Part shown: positions 23,732-35,200 of the stretch, one piece after another
Numbering within the stretch: position 1 is the stretch's first letter
Layout of the letters: the number at the start of each line of letters is the position of its first letter
Source of the DNA: Lactobacillus gasseri ATCC 33323 = JCM 1131
Lineage (GTDB): Bacteria > Bacillota > Bacilli > Lactobacillales > Lactobacillaceae
Assembly (NCBI RefSeq): GCF_000014425.1
Contig: NC_008530.1
Span: forward strand, 1,674,001-1,738,000
DNA length: 64,000 nucleotides
Direction: 5' to 3'
The notes under the pieces: generated by a model
What the model was told of the DNA's origin: nothing
The model's database searches: none
The model's input: only the letters and a program-made list of their open reading frames with translations
Position numbers and translations under genes: made by a program

Positions 23732-25255
23732 TTACACCAACTTAGCCAAGAAACCAACTAAATAAAGAAATACACAAGTAATCAACAAGTATAAGCTTCC
23801 CCACTTAACAGTTTCTTTCAAAATTTTTCCTTCTAAGCCTTCTTTATTAATCGCACCAGTAGCTACTGCAATATTCTGCGGTGACAGCATCCCTGCTGTA
23901 GCTCCTGTCATGTTCGATGCTACAATCCAGTATTTGCTTACCCCCAAAGATTGAGCAGCCGAGTACTGTAAATTACCAAACAAGACATTAGCCGAAGTAG
24001 CAGATCCTGTTAAAAATGTACCCAGTGCTCCAATTAACGGTGCAAATAATGGGTAAGCTGGCCCAAGCAAACTTACTAAGGCTAAAGCCAAGGCATTTGT
24101 CATGCCTGCATAAACCATTACCTTAGCTAGACCAACAATTGCACACACAGTAATAGTCGTCATGCCAATTGTCTTTAAAACACTAACCAGAATTTTAAAC
24201 ATCTTATTGAAGCTTAAACCCTGAATTTTTCCACCAATTAAGCCAGCTAATAAAATTAATGTTCCTGGAGAAGAAAGCCAGTTAATTGGTAAATCATTAG
24301 AATTCTTTCCTAAGTAAACATGTAAATGTGTAGTTACACTAGTTAAGAAGTTATTCACAGGTGGACAAAGTGAAGAAGCCAGTAATACAAATACAAATAC
24401 TAAGATAAATGGCGAACATGCCTTTATAATCTCACTAATACTCTCATTTTCTACTTCTTCTATTGCACCAGTCTTTCGCTTCGTGAGCCACACTGTAATT
24501 AAAATCGAGAACAATGATCCAACTAAAGCTGGAAGCTCTGCACCAGTAACTTTAGCAATGATAACTTGCGGAATCGCCATTCCTATTCCAGACATCAAAG
24601 TGATAAAGAAGATTCCCTTAAGGGCTTTAATACTTTTACCAGTAAGAATTACCAAGATAAACGGTACTAAAATCACTAAAATAACTAATTGCAAAGTTAC
24701 AATAAATCCTAATTGCACTTCGTTAAGATTAGTTACTTCAGCTAATGTCAGAACTGGCAAGCCAATTGCGCCGAATGCTGTTGCCGTACTATTAGCAACT
24801 AAGCAAATCACAGACGCTTGAATTGGCTCTAAGCCTAATGAAATTAAAATTCCAGCACAAATTGCCACTGCTGTTCCAAAGCCAGCAATCGACTCAAGAA
24901 AGCCGCCAAAGCCCCAAGCAATTATTAACACTAAAATTCTCTTATCAGTTGTAATAGACGATAGTAACGTTTCAATCGTCTGCATACTCCCTGATTTTGT
25001 TGTGATCTGGTAGACAAAAAGAGCCGCCAAAATCACATACATAATTGGCCAAATTCCCATTATAATACCCTCTAAAGCTCCAGAAAGAGTATTAATTAGG
25101 GGTTGCTTAAAAAGTAACACAGCATCAGCAATTGTAATAATTAATCCAATTGTACACGCTTTTGAAGCAGGCATCCCAATAATTCCCAGCGAGATTATTA
25201 ACCATAAAATTGGTATTAATGCCCATAAGAAATTTATCCACATAGTTTTCCTCAT
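23732..25255 (-). CDS. lctP: L-lactate permease
   Basis: This 507-residue protein has about 12-14 membrane helices and strong LctP-family signatures, for example the conserved GTFLTGSATSANVLFGNLQ region near residue 415 and GFLESIAGFGTAVAI near 120. The family carries lactate (or glycolate) with protons. In a fermentative Lactobacillus it probably serves lactate exchange. It stands alone; TGAGGAAA precedes the ATG. Confidence 0.93.
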   Translation of the reverse strand: MRKTMWINFLWALIPILWLIISLGIIGMPASKACTIGLIITIADAVLLFKQPLINTLSGALEGIIMGIWPIMYVILAALFVYQITTKSGSMQTIETLLSSITTDKRILVLIIAWGFGGFLESIAGFGTAVAICAGILISLGLEPIQASVICLVANSTATAFGAIGLPVLTLAEVTNLNEVQLGFIVTLQLVILVILVPFILVILTGKSIKALKGIFFITLMSGIGMAIPQVIIAKVTGAELPALVGSLFSILITVWLTKRKTGAIEEVENESISEIIKACSPFILVFVFVLLASSLCPPVNNFLTSVTTHLHVYLGKNSNDLPINWLSSPGTLILLAGLIGGKIQGLSFNKMFKILVSVLKTIGMTTITVCAIVGLAKVMVYAGMTNALALALVSLLGPAYPLFAPLIGALGTFLTGSATSANVLFGNLQYSAAQSLGVSKYWIVASNMTGATAGMLSPQNIAVATGAINKEGLEGKILKETVKWGSLYLLITCVFLYLVGFLAKLV

Positions 25256-25309
25256 TAAAAAAAGTAATACTATTTAATTTTATCCTTTTTCCACATTTTA
25301 AGGAAATTT

Positions 25310-25354
25310 AAAAAACAAAAAACCTACAAAAACCGCTTTTGCTTTTGTAGGTTT
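25310..25354 (-). terminator. Terminator of the metal ABC operon
   Basis: On the minus strand a 12-bp stem (AAACCTACAAAA and complement) is followed by a T-rich run. Confidence 0.8.
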
Positions 25355-25362
25355 CATAAGAT

Positions 25363-26154
25363 TTACTTTTTAATAGCATGTACGCCATAAACGAATAAAT
25401 AAATGCCAACTTCAATAATTGAAATAAAGAAAGTCACTGGTAAATTAGTCACATATCCTAAAACTAATCCTGCCCAAACTCCAACTAAGGCAATCCCAAC
25501 AGACCAACATAACATAGCCGGGATTGTTCTACCTAAATAGCGGGCGCTTGAAGATGGCAAGGTTAATAAGATAAAGACCAATAATGATCCAACAACTTGC
25601 GCACCAATTGAAACGGCTAAAGCCAAGGCAATTAAAAATACTACTGAAACTAAACCTGTATTAATATGATGGCTAACTGCCCCAACATGATCAAACGAGT
25701 CATAATTCAACTTTCTTAAAAATAAGAAAATGATTGCTAAAACAAAGATAGATAGGATAACTAGTTGAATAACCCCTTCTCTATCAACGCCAATAATTGA
25801 ACCAAACAAGATATTAGTAGCATAGCGACTATTACCACCAGCAATAGCTAGAAATAGCACACCAAGGCCAATAAATAAGGCTGAGATTGCACTAATTGCG
25901 GACTCCTTTTGGTCACTTCTCATTGATAATTCACCAACGCTAATTGAACCAAGCAAGGTGAAGAGAACCATGCCCCATAAGGGAACCCAACCAATCCAGA
26001 CTGCAAAAGCAGCCCCAGCAAAACCAATTTCCGAAAGAGTATGGGCTAAAAATGAAAATCCTCTAGCTACAACATATACACCGACTATTCCACAAGTAAT
26101 AGCAATAAAAGTACTAGCTAGAAATGCATAACGCATAAAATCATACGCAAACAT
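25363..26154 (-). CDS. Metal ABC transporter permease (ZnuB/MtsC-like)
   Basis: This 263-residue membrane protein has about eight helices and belongs to the ABC-3 family of zinc/manganese permeases. It contains the family's conserved HTLSEIGFAGAAFA-type segment near residue 37 and SIGAQVVGSLLVFILLTLP near 180. Its ATG overlaps the ATPase stop (TAATG). It is the last gene of a three-gene uptake operon. Confidence 0.9.
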   Translation of the reverse strand: MFAYDFMRYAFLASTFIAITCGIVGVYVVARGFSFLAHTLSEIGFAGAAFAVWIGWVPLWGMVLFTLLGSISVGELSMRSDQKESAISAISALFIGLGVLFLAIAGGNSRYATNILFGSIIGVDREGVIQLVILSIFVLAIIFLFLRKLNYDSFDHVGAVSHHINTGLVSVVFLIALALAVSIGAQVVGSLLVFILLTLPSSSARYLGRTIPAMLCWSVGIALVGVWAGLVLGYVTNLPVTFFISIIEVGIYLFVYGVHAIKK

Positions 26155-26813
26155 TATTCTTCCCCCACCTCCTCAGTTAAGTCTTTAATTTTACCAGCTA
26201 CTAGACCCTTGTCTTTAAACAAAAGATAGTCCTTCATATATTTCTTTGCTAAAGGAATATCATGAGTTGTGAATAATACAGTCATTGCATGCTTTTCATT
26301 CAAGTGCTTAATCAAAGACATCAACTCTTCTTTAGCAACAGGATCTAAACTAGCGGTTGCCTCATCTAAGATAATAAAATCTGGCTTATCTAATAAGGCT
26401 TGAGCTAAATATGCGCGTTGCTTCTGACCACCAGAGGCCTCACCCATTCTGGTATTTTGAATATCTAACAGGTGAGTTTCTTTTAAAATTTGGTTTACTC
26501 TTGTCTTTACTTGGGCATTTTTAAACAAAGGAGTATTGAGTTCCACAAAGGCCCTAATTGAAAGTGGGTAATCAGCATCCAAATTTCTAAACTGAGGCAC
26601 ATAACCTACTTTAGTGTCAGTTGCGAATTTAAACGAGCCTGTTGTTGGTTGCAGCATCCCCATCAAAATTCTAATTAGGGTTGTTTTACCTGTACCATTT
26701 GCACCAAGCAAAGCCGTCATTGACCCTTTAGTTAAGGCAAAATTTAAGTTCTTAAAAATTACCTTATCTTCAAATTTCATTCCCAGGTCTTTAACAGTTA
26801 ATATCTTAGTCAT
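26154..26813 (-). CDS. Metal ABC transporter ATPase (ZnuC-like)
   Basis: This 219-residue ATPase has Walker A GANGTGKTT near residue 36, signature ASGGQKQR near 124 and Walker B FIILDEAT. The Glu after Walker B and the H-loop TTHD are present. It drives the adjoining permease. GAAGGGTGAG precedes the ATG, and the gene follows the binding-protein gene by 34 bases. Confidence 0.9.
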   Translation of the reverse strand: MTKILTVKDLGMKFEDKVIFKNLNFALTKGSMTALLGANGTGKTTLIRILMGMLQPTTGSFKFATDTKVGYVPQFRNLDADYPLSIRAFVELNTPLFKNAQVKTRVNQILKETHLLDIQNTRMGEASGGQKQRAYLAQALLDKPDFIILDEATASLDPVAKEELMSLIKHLNEKHAMTVLFTTHDIPLAKKYMKDYLLFKDKGLVAGKIKDLTEEVGEE

Positions 26814-26847
26814 CTCACCCTTCCTCTCTTCATCCTTTAAACTGATC

Positions 26848-27747
26848 CTATTTATTTTCGATATTAGCTAGATTTTGATAATTTTCCTTCATCCAAGTTA
26901 AGTAAGTAGTGTGATTTGGAATGGTTTCACGAACGTTTAAAACCGGAACATCATTCTTTTTAGCTAACTTAACAAAAGATTTAACAGTTGAGCTACTTGC
27001 CTGCGTATTGTTAACGAAAAAGGCTATCTTCTTTTCTTTAATATCAGTATTCATCTTGTTAATCATCTTAGGACTTGGATCTGTGCCATTCTCAATGGCT
27101 TCTTCAAATTCCTTGTCGCCTACCTTATACCCTGCTTCTTTTAAAGCATAGTCAAAAACAGGTTCACTAACAAAGACTGGCTTTTTATTGTTTTTATCAG
27201 TCTTAACTAGCTTCTTAATCTTATCAACCTTAGCTAAATACTTTTCACCATTAGCCTTAAAGTAAGCCGCATGTTTCTTATCTAGCTTAGATAAACGTTT
27301 AACTAAATAGTTGACATACTTAGTTGGCATATTTAAATTGTACCAAATGTGAGGATTATCGCCGTTTTTTAGTCCCATTAAGTCTTCACCAACTAAAACC
27401 GGCTTTTTATTAACAGACTTAGCTAACTTATTCATCCATGAGTCATACCCTAAGCCGTTAGCCACAATAATATTTGCCTTAGTTAATTTCTTAGCATCAG
27501 CAGTAGTGGGATCAAAGTCATGCGGGTCTGTGCTACTCTTATCAATAATCGCCGTAGCAGTCCCGTATTTTCCAACGATGTTTTTAGCAATATCTGCATA
27601 AACATTAGTTGTTGTAACGATCGAAATCTTATCTGATTGGCTAGACGATTCTTTTTTATTAGCACATGCCGTAGTCACAAGCGCTAAAAGTCCCACTAGC
27701 CCAATAATAGAAATAAATTTTGTAATTTTAGATTTAAAATTTTGCAT
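26848..27747 (-). CDS. Metal-binding lipoprotein of the ABC uptake system (ZnuA/AdcA-like)
   Basis: From the ATG at 27747 (AGGAGG nine bases upstream), this is a 299-residue cluster A-I solute-binding protein. A lipoprotein signal peptide ends in the lipobox TTAC near residue 27. Histidines in the SSTDPHDFDP region and in NPHIWYN, plus the Glu/Asp of VSEPVFDYA, suit zinc or manganese. There is no long His-rich loop, so zinc versus manganese is unresolved. The ORF is open nine codons further, but those overlap the SD. It is the first gene of the operon. Confidence 0.9.
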   Translation of the reverse strand: MQNFKSKITKFISIIGLVGLLALVTTACANKKESSSQSDKISIVTTTNVYADIAKNIVGKYGTATAIIDKSSTDPHDFDPTTADAKKLTKANIIVANGLGYDSWMNKLAKSVNKKPVLVGEDLMGLKNGDNPHIWYNLNMPTKYVNYLVKRLSKLDKKHAAYFKANGEKYLAKVDKIKKLVKTDKNNKKPVFVSEPVFDYALKEAGYKVGDKEFEEAIENGTDPSPKMINKMNTDIKEKKIAFFVNNTQASSSTVKSFVKLAKKNDVPVLNVRETIPNHTTYLTWMKENYQNLANIENK

Positions 27748-27806
27748 ATGTTTATATCCTCCTGTGCAAAACAAAAAAGCATTAAGTTAGAAAATTCAGC
27801 ATAAAT

Positions 27807-27823
27807 TCTAACTTAAAGTTAGA
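27807..27823. promoter_or_regulatory. Inverted repeat operator of the metal uptake operon
   Basis: TCTAACTT-A-AAGTTAGA is a perfect 8+8 palindrome. It overlaps TTAG-A-CTAA across the -10 hexamer, and another AAGTTAGAA lies about 15 bases downstream. Such nested repeats at a metal-transporter promoter suggest binding by a metal-responsive repressor (DtxR/MntR, AdcR or the nearby ArsR type). Confidence 0.55.
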
Positions 27824-27849
27824 CTAAGCTACTTTTTTTATTATGTCAA
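27821..27849 (-). promoter_or_regulatory. Promoter of the metal uptake operon
   Basis: On the minus strand a perfect TTGACA (27849-27844), a 17-base spacer and TAGTCT (27826-27821). The -10 is buried in the operator repeat. Confidence 0.6.
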
Positions 27850-27868
27850 TAATTTTTAGATAGACAAA

Positions 27869-27898
27869 TAGCACCAAGACGTCTCAGACTTGATGCTA
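27869..27898 (-). terminator. Possible weak terminator between the ArsR gene and the metal operon
   Basis: TAGCATCAAG and CTTGGTGCTA on the minus strand make a 10-bp stem with one G-T pair, followed only by TTTG. It may separate the ArsR-type gene from the downstream operon. Confidence 0.35.
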
Positions 27899-28050
27899 TC
27901 AATAAGTGTAAATAATAAAAACTTTGCTGAATTTTTAATTTAATGCTTTTCTCTAAAATTACATCTTTATATAAACATATTTTTATATCTTTGTCAAAGC
28001 TGATCATAAAAAAGATGTCCCAAACTCAGAAATTATTCAAGGGCTTTAAA

Positions 28051-28338
28051 CTAAAAATCCTCCTTAACATGTTGCCTTAAGACGTCTAAGATCTTAATCA
28101 CATGTTTATCTTCTAAACTATAGTAACGCTCTTGCTTAACTTGTTCACTTTTAACAAGTTTAGCTTCTTCTAATATCCTTAAGTGCCTAGAAATAGCTGG
28201 CTGGCTTACATCAAATTGCTTAACTAAGTTATTTACACTGCTTTTTTGATGATCATTCAAATAATACAAAATTTGTATTCGAATGGGATGATTTAAAGCT
28301 CTGGTAACTCGAATAATTTGTTCGTTCAACTCGTTCAC
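28051..28338 (-). CDS. ArsR-family transcriptional regulator
   Basis: This protein of about 95 residues has a winged-helix fold: NHPIRIQILYYL, VSQPAISRHLRILEEAKLV and the wing RYYSLE. The classical ELCVCDL metal-binding motif of SmtB/ArsR is replaced by SSVNNLV, so if it senses metal it does so through other sites. The start is GTG at 28338 or, better spaced behind AGGTG, TTG at 28329. It lies directly upstream of the metal uptake operon on the same strand and is the best local candidate for its repressor, though this is inference. Confidence 0.8.
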   Translation of the reverse strand: MNELNEQIIRVTRALNHPIRIQILYYLNDHQKSSVNNLVKQFDVSQPAISRHLRILEEAKLVKSEQVKQERYYSLEDKHVIKILDVLRQHVKEDF

Positions 28339-28356
28339 CTATCTCAATTTATTTAA

Positions 28357-29142
28357 TTATGAGAGTAATTCAAGAATTTTCTTTTGCACACTTGAATCTT
28401 CACTTGATCCAATAATTTGATTTGCTGCCTTTTTAGCTTCAGGTAAAGCCGTTGCTGTCGCAAAACTAGTTCCTACGTATTTAAGCATTGCTTCATCGTT
28501 TCCACTATCGCCAAAAGCAATCATCTCGCTAGACTTTATACCTAATTTTTTACCAAGATATTCAAGCCCAACTGCCTTATTCATACCCTTAGTCTGCATA
28601 TCAATTGAAGTACTTGCTCCTGCTACAAAATCGATTTGTGAATAAAGTGAACGCAACTCAGCTAGAATTATTGGCATGATTTCAGCTGGAACATTTAAGC
28701 TAACTTTGAAAATACGATCATCAATTTCTTTAAAGTTATCAACAACTTGAATTTTATTAAAGAATTTAGTCATTTCTTGAGCAAATTTTTCACCATCACT
28801 TTTTCTCACGTAAGCACTAGTTACTCCCGCAACAACTGCTTGATACGGTAAGCTTGAAACAATTTTCAACATTAAAGCGTAATCTTCATCAGATAGATCC
28901 GCAATTTTAAGAATCTCTTGCCCATGAGCAACTAAAGCACCGTTTTCTGCAATGAAGTACATCTTCCGATTATAATTTGGAAAACGTGAAAAAATATTCT
29001 CATATTGATTACCACTCGCAACCACAAATTTAATATCGCGATCTTGCATAATTTGAAATTCTTTTTCGAAGAGTTCCTTATCATAAGTCTTATTTTCTTT
29101 TAACCAAGTACCATCCATATCAGTTGCAATAAGCTTAATCAT
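28357..29142 (-). CDS. Cof-type HAD-superfamily phosphatase
   Basis: This 261-residue protein (ATG at 29142, GGAAAG upstream; a GTG four codons earlier is too close to the SD) has the Cof/HAD-IIB signatures DMDGTW at residues 8-13 with the nucleophilic Asp, and GDSGNDEAML near 210. Such enzymes dephosphorylate sugar phosphates or flavin nucleotides; the substrate cannot be told. It ends 18 bases before the ArsR-type gene on the same strand, so the two may share a transcript. Confidence 0.88.
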   Translation of the reverse strand: MIKLIATDMDGTWLKENKTYDKELFEKEFQIMQDRDIKFVVASGNQYENIFSRFPNYNRKMYFIAENGALVAHGQEILKIADLSDEDYALMLKIVSSLPYQAVVAGVTSAYVRKSDGEKFAQEMTKFFNKIQVVDNFKEIDDRIFKVSLNVPAEIMPIILAELRSLYSQIDFVAGASTSIDMQTKGMNKAVGLEYLGKKLGIKSSEMIAFGDSGNDEAMLKYVGTSFATATALPEAKKAANQIIGSSEDSSVQKKILELLS

Positions 29143-29186
29143 TTTTAATCTCACTTTCCACTTTTATTATCCACACTCCACTATAC

Positions 29187-29216
29187 TAAAAAACGCCACC
29201 CGGAGGTAGCGTTTTT
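29187..29216 (-). terminator. Terminator of the mucin-binding protein gene
   Basis: AAAACGCTACC, a short loop and GGTGGCGTTTTTT on the minus strand, with one mismatch in the stem. Confidence 0.8.
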
Positions 29217-29248
29217 CACAAAACTATTTTTATGCAACTAGCTTAGTT

Positions 29249-32200
29249 CTAATTCTTTTTACGTTTTCTAGTGCCAGCTAAGCCTAAAATTGACGCAATT
29301 GTTGCTAAGCCTAGTCCAATAATTCCTACATTAGAATGTTTATGTCCTGTTTGAGGTAATGAAACCTCATTAGTCGTTGCTGCTTCTACTTTTCCAGTTT
29401 CTTTATGTTCTACAGTTGAGACATTCTTAGCTGTAGTATCAATAGAAATATTATCTGGAAGAGTGCCAGCGTCAGATTTATCTGATTCTGTTGCTTCAGT
29501 TGGTTTATTTTCTGAAGCTTCTGGTTTTAGCGGTTCAACTGGTTGGTCTGACTCTTCTGGAGTTTCAGATTCAGTTGGCTTCTCTGGTTCTTCTGGAGCT
29601 TCAGGCGCCTCAGGTTTCTCAGGTTCTACTGGAACTTCAGGTTCAGTTGGTTCTTCTGGCTTATTCGGTTCAACCGGCTTTTCAGGATTCTTACTGTAAA
29701 CTACGGTTTCAGTAATATTCTCAGTATCACTATCTACATTTTCAACACTGCCAATTTCTTTCTTATCGGCTGTGTAGCCAGCAATTTCTGGAGAAATAAC
29801 CTGTACAAATGTTGTGCCATCAAGTGCAGCCCATTTAATTCCATCAGAAACTTTTCTACCATTTTCATCTAAAATAATGATCTCACCAGTCACTTTATCA
29901 ATTACCGCTGTACCACGGAATCTCAAAGTTTGAACCACGTCATCTTTTGCCTTAGTTCCATCAGCGTAAACGTACTTAATTGTACGAGTAATGGTCTTAT
30001 CTAAAGCAATTGAATCGAATGGATATTTTGGTCCCTCAGGATTGTCTGGATTAATTGGATCATCTTCTGTGAACTTGTCATCAGGAGTAACAGTAATTGT
30101 ACCATGCTTGAGCGTTACATAGTATCTGCTTGTTTCTAATCCAAATTTACCATCTTGTTCATAACCATCCTTAACTAACTCATAGCCTAAGCTTTCGTAG
30201 TACTTAATCTTGTCAGCTGTGCTGTAGTTGATTTCTTCATTGTATTTACCATCTACTGTGACTGTTTCCAGCTCTTTACCAGTAGTTTCATCAATGTAGA
30301 TAATTTCAGCTTTAGCAGCATTTGCTGTGTAGACAACTTTAGTTTCAAGATGATTGCTATCTTGATTGATTCCCTCAATTGCATTCACAACAGTCTTATC
30401 TGCAGTGTAGCCTGCGATTGTTGGAGAAATTACTTCGACAAAAGTTGTACCATCTTCGGCTACCCAAGTTAACTTACCTGGAACTGGCTTACCGTTTGCA
30501 TCTAACTTAATGTTGCCATTTTCATCGACTTCTACGTATTGGCCAGTTACCTTATCAATCACACCAGAACCTGTGAAAGTTAAAGTTTGTGTATGACTTG
30601 GTTTAGCTGTTGTACCATCAGCGTAAACATAGTGAATAGTATGTGTTACATCTTTATTTAAGTTAGCTGAATCAGTTGGATATTTTGGCCCTTCTGGATC
30701 GTTTGGATTAATTGGTTCATCTGGTTTTCCAGGATTTTCTGGATTTACAACTACAGTTCCATGTTTGAATGTTACATAGAATTTCTTAGTTGTTTCACCG
30801 AATTCGCCACCATTATAACCATCCTTAACTAACTCATAGCCTAAGCTTTCATAGTACTTAATCTTGTCAGCTGTGCTGTAGTTGATTTCTTCATTGTACT
30901 TGCCGTCTACTGTAGCTACTTCTAGCTCTTTTCCAGTAGTTTCGTCAACGTAGACAATTTCAGCTTTAGCGGCATTTGCTGTGTAAGTTACAGTATGAAC
31001 ATAGTTTTCACTATCATGTGCCACATTTTCAACGCCGTCGATTTGCACGTGACTAGGTGTATGACCTGTAATTTGTGGAGATGTAACAGCTAAGAAACTA
31101 TTTCCAAGCATAGCCATCCAGTTCAATTTACCAGGAACTGGCTTACCATCTGTATCTAGTTTAATGTTGCCATCTTCATCAACTTCTACATATTCACCAG
31201 TTACCTTATTAATGTGACCAGATCCTGTAAATGTAATTGTCTGAGTATGGCTTGGATTTGCTATTGTGCCATCGGCATAAACATAATGAACAGTATGTGT
31301 TACATCTTTATTTAAAACACCAGAATCAGTTGGATATTTAACATCCCCACCTGGATTAATGTTTTCACCAGGTTTTCCAGGGTTTTCTGGATGAACGTGA
31401 ACTACACCATGTTTAAATGTCACATAGAAAGTCTTAGTTGTCTCACCAAATTTACCGCCATTATAGCCATCATCAACTAATTCATAGCCCAAGTTTTCGT
31501 AGTATTTAATTTTGTCGGCTGTACTGTAATTGATAACATCGCCGTATTTTCCGTTTAGGGTTACTGCTTCTAATTCTTTACCAGTTGTCTTATCTACAAA
31601 AATAACTTTAGCATCGGCATCATTTGCAGTATAAGTAACTACGATTACCTTACTTGGCAGATCATGGGTCACTTTAGTTCCAGAAACACTAGCTTTGTCT
31701 GGAGTATAACCAGTTATAATCGGTGAGCTTACTTCAGTAAACTTAGGATCAGCAACTTCTGCAGTCCATGCAAGTTTGCCTTCAATCGGTTCTCCATCAT
31801 CGCCAATAATGACTTTGCCGTTTTCATCAAGAACTACATATTTTCCAGTTGTCTTATCTACAACTCCATAAGCAGTAAACTTAATGGTTTGCTTGTTACT
31901 TTCAGCTGCTGCATTGCCATTTGCATAAACATATTTGATCTCTTGAGTTACTTCTTTGTTGTAATCTTCTGATTCATAGACTGGACTATCTGGATCTTCA
32001 GGATCAATAATGATCAAATCTCTAGTTAAGTGAACCTTAAAACTGTTTTTGGCATCTTCTGCAGAATAGTAGTAATCTTTACCGAATTCGTAATCACTAC
32101 TTACAAGTTTGTAGCCATTATTTTCAAACATTTTAAGTGTAGCTTCAGGATTTAAATTCCAGCTAATAATGTGATCAATTTTACCATTAACAGTATCACT

Positions 32201-35200
32201 ACCGATAATTTTACCAGTTACATCATCAATATATTGAATCTGAGCAGTTTGCTGGTTTGCATAGTAAAGAACTTCTTCAGTGATATTATTTGAATTACCA
32301 CTGACTAAAACTGATTCTACTTGCAACCTATTTGCACCGTATCCTGAAATCTTTGGTGAATTTACTTGAGCAAAAGTATAGTTAGCATTGCCATCTTCTG
32401 CAGTCCAAACAATATCGCTAACCCAAACTTTATCTACAAAGTCATATTGACCTTTTCCAATAAAGTTAACTTTTTGAATAACAGAATTGGCAGCTGTTTG
32501 ACCTTTATTAGGGCCATCAGCATAGACATATGTAATGACACGATTTACTTCTTTAGTTTGTGAATTTTCAGCTATTTTATGTTTTAACGTAACTACATAG
32601 TCATTGCAGCCTGGGTTATAGTCTGCATCTCCAAAGACTGTCGTATATCCTAGAGGATTATTCACTAAAATGTAGCCATTATTTTCGTAATCCTTGATGC
32701 TACCTAAAACCTTATCAATAACCTGGTAATTTATAACTTCACCATAATTTCCAGTAATATTGACAGTAGTACCAAGTTGTTTTTGAGATGTTTCATCCCA
32801 GAAAATAATTGTACCTACCTGAGCTTTTTTATCGTAAATGATATTTTCTATCTTTAACTTTTCATTCTGCTCTACTTTATCTGCTGTACTCCACTTTTGA
32901 TTAGTAGTGTAACCAATGATATCTGGAGATTTAAGAGATTCAAAAGTTGTCTTATCCGCAGTCCATTTTAGACTAGCATTTTTATCAGTAATCTCAGTAG
33001 CAATTAAGTCATTACCTACTTGTTGAGTACCAGCAACTAAGACAATATTTCCAGTTACCTTATCGCGATAACCAGTAGCAGTGAAAGTTGCTGTCTGAGT
33101 AGTTGAAGGACGTAGTTCATTTCCCACTGTATCTACATAGTGAATATCTTTTTGAACTGTTTGTGATTCATTAACTGCTTCAAGGACATGCTTTAATTGA
33201 ATTTCAAAGTTTAAATCATGAACACCAAATTGAGTACCAGGTTTAAAGCTATTACTAATAATTACATAGCCACTATCAAGCAAATTGGAAAGAGTAGTGT
33301 CTAAATCCACAAAGTTAATTTGAGAATATACTTTTCCAGTAGCGTTTAATTGAGCAAGACTATTACGGTTATTGTCCATATCAATAATCGTAATTGTAGC
33401 TTTTACATCTTCACGTAAGCGATAAATTACTTTGATATCTTCACCTGGATTTTCAGGAATTACATATTCAATATCAGCAATGTATCCTGCAATAATTGGT
33501 GCATCAGTTCTACCAGCCTTTATTGGGTCAGTTAAGTTATTATTAAACTTCACAGCATCCCCAATTTGATTACCATTTTCATCAACTGGAATAATCGAAC
33601 CCAAGTCCTTGTAAATAAACTGTACTTCATGAGCTGAGTCAGTTACGAATGGATTTCTTGCAGTAAAGTTATTATGAGTAAATTTAACTGATTTACCAGC
33701 CTCTACAGTATGACTTTCAATCACACGATCCATATTACTGCCGTCATACATAAGAACTTCCATCTTACCTGTAGCATCAATTTGACGGTAAACTACAGTG
33801 AAGTCAACTGTTAATTGGTTAACAGTACCTTCTGTTCTATTGCCAGAACTGTAGTAAACCTTCTTGTAGTAACTACCATCACCAAATTGAGAGATAGTTC
33901 CAGTAAATGATCCACTAGGGATATTTGAGCCATCTAAATAAAAACCATCAATTAGTTGTTTGTATTGGTCAACATTATCAATAACGAATTCTTGTCCTGT
34001 CCAACCAGAAACACTAACATTAGGATATTTATCAGTACCTGGAATCTCAACTAAATTACCATCTTTATTGTGGTAGTAGTACTTAATTACAGATTCCTCA
34101 GTATGAACTGGAATAATTTCACCTACTGAGCTCGCATCTAAATTAGTGATATTTCCTAGGCCATAGATAATTTTAGTGCTACCAACAACCGTTGTAGCAT
34201 TACCAACAGGCATTGAACTACCGCCGACTGTGATATTAGATTTACCACTATTTACAATTAAAAAGTCTCTATTGTTTACTTCAATTTTCTTGAAATATCC
34301 TGCTTTAATGATATGTTCAGCTACCATATTTTTATAATCAGCATCAGTCACGTAAGCATAGAGATTTTCATCAGTTAAATCATTACGATTTACAGATAGA
34401 ATAAGTTTTTTATTGCTACTATTCCAAAAGGCAGTATTATTTAAATCTAAAATTTGATATATATACTTATCGTCACCAATTAAAGCACCTGCTTCTTTTG
34501 GATATTTATCTGTATCTGTTGCAGGAATAGTCACAGAAGCCTTACTTTGAACTTCTTTAACATCTGTTTGAACGGTAGTTTGATTGTTTTCTTCTACTAC
34601 AGTTTCTTCAATTGGAGAAACTACATTTTCAACTTTCGTTTCAGTTTCAACAGGAGTAGTTTCTGTAACTGGAGTAGATTCTTCAACAGTGGTAGTAGCA
34701 TTATTCTCAACTACAGGTGTTGCTATGCTTTCAGTAGATTGAAGACTATTGTTTTCAACATTTTGAGTATTATTTACTACTGTTTCGTCTTTAGTTGATT
34801 CAGCGTCATAAGTGGTTGCTTCGTTAGCTGCTTTTTCTTCTACAGCACTTGTTTCTGCTGAAGAAACAAATTCATTATTTCCAGCTACTTCACTACTTAT
34901 TTCATTAGTAGTTTCATTATTTTCAACGTCATTGTTTGTTTCTATTGAAGCTGTTTTTGCTTGTTCTACATGCTGAACTGCACTTTGCTCTTCAACACTT
35001 ACCGTATTTTCAACGTTTTCTTTTAAGTTATTAGCTACATCATTTGTTACATTTATACTTTCTTCTTGAGTAACTGTAGTATCAGCTTTAACTGTTCGAC
35101 CATTAACTCCCATGAAGGTTAACCCGATCAATACAGAGGCAGCACCTACAGTAAACTTACGAATAGAGAAGCGTTGCTTTTGCGGTCTAATTTTCCGCAT

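Noticed and set aside
23515-23745. 76-codon plus-strand frame next to lctP
   Set aside because: It has no ribosome binding site, is Tyr/Ile-rich from AT sequence, and overlaps the lctP 3' end.
29463-29715. Plus-strand frames encoding Ser/Gly- or Leu/Gln-rich proteins
   Set aside because: They are antisense to the Pro/Glu-rich wall-spanning segment of the adhesin and follow from its repetitive codons.
29700-33400. Regular repeats that might suggest a CRISPR or satellite array
   Set aside because: The units are about 650 bp, in frame and encode MucBP/B2 domains; there are no short repeats with unique spacers.
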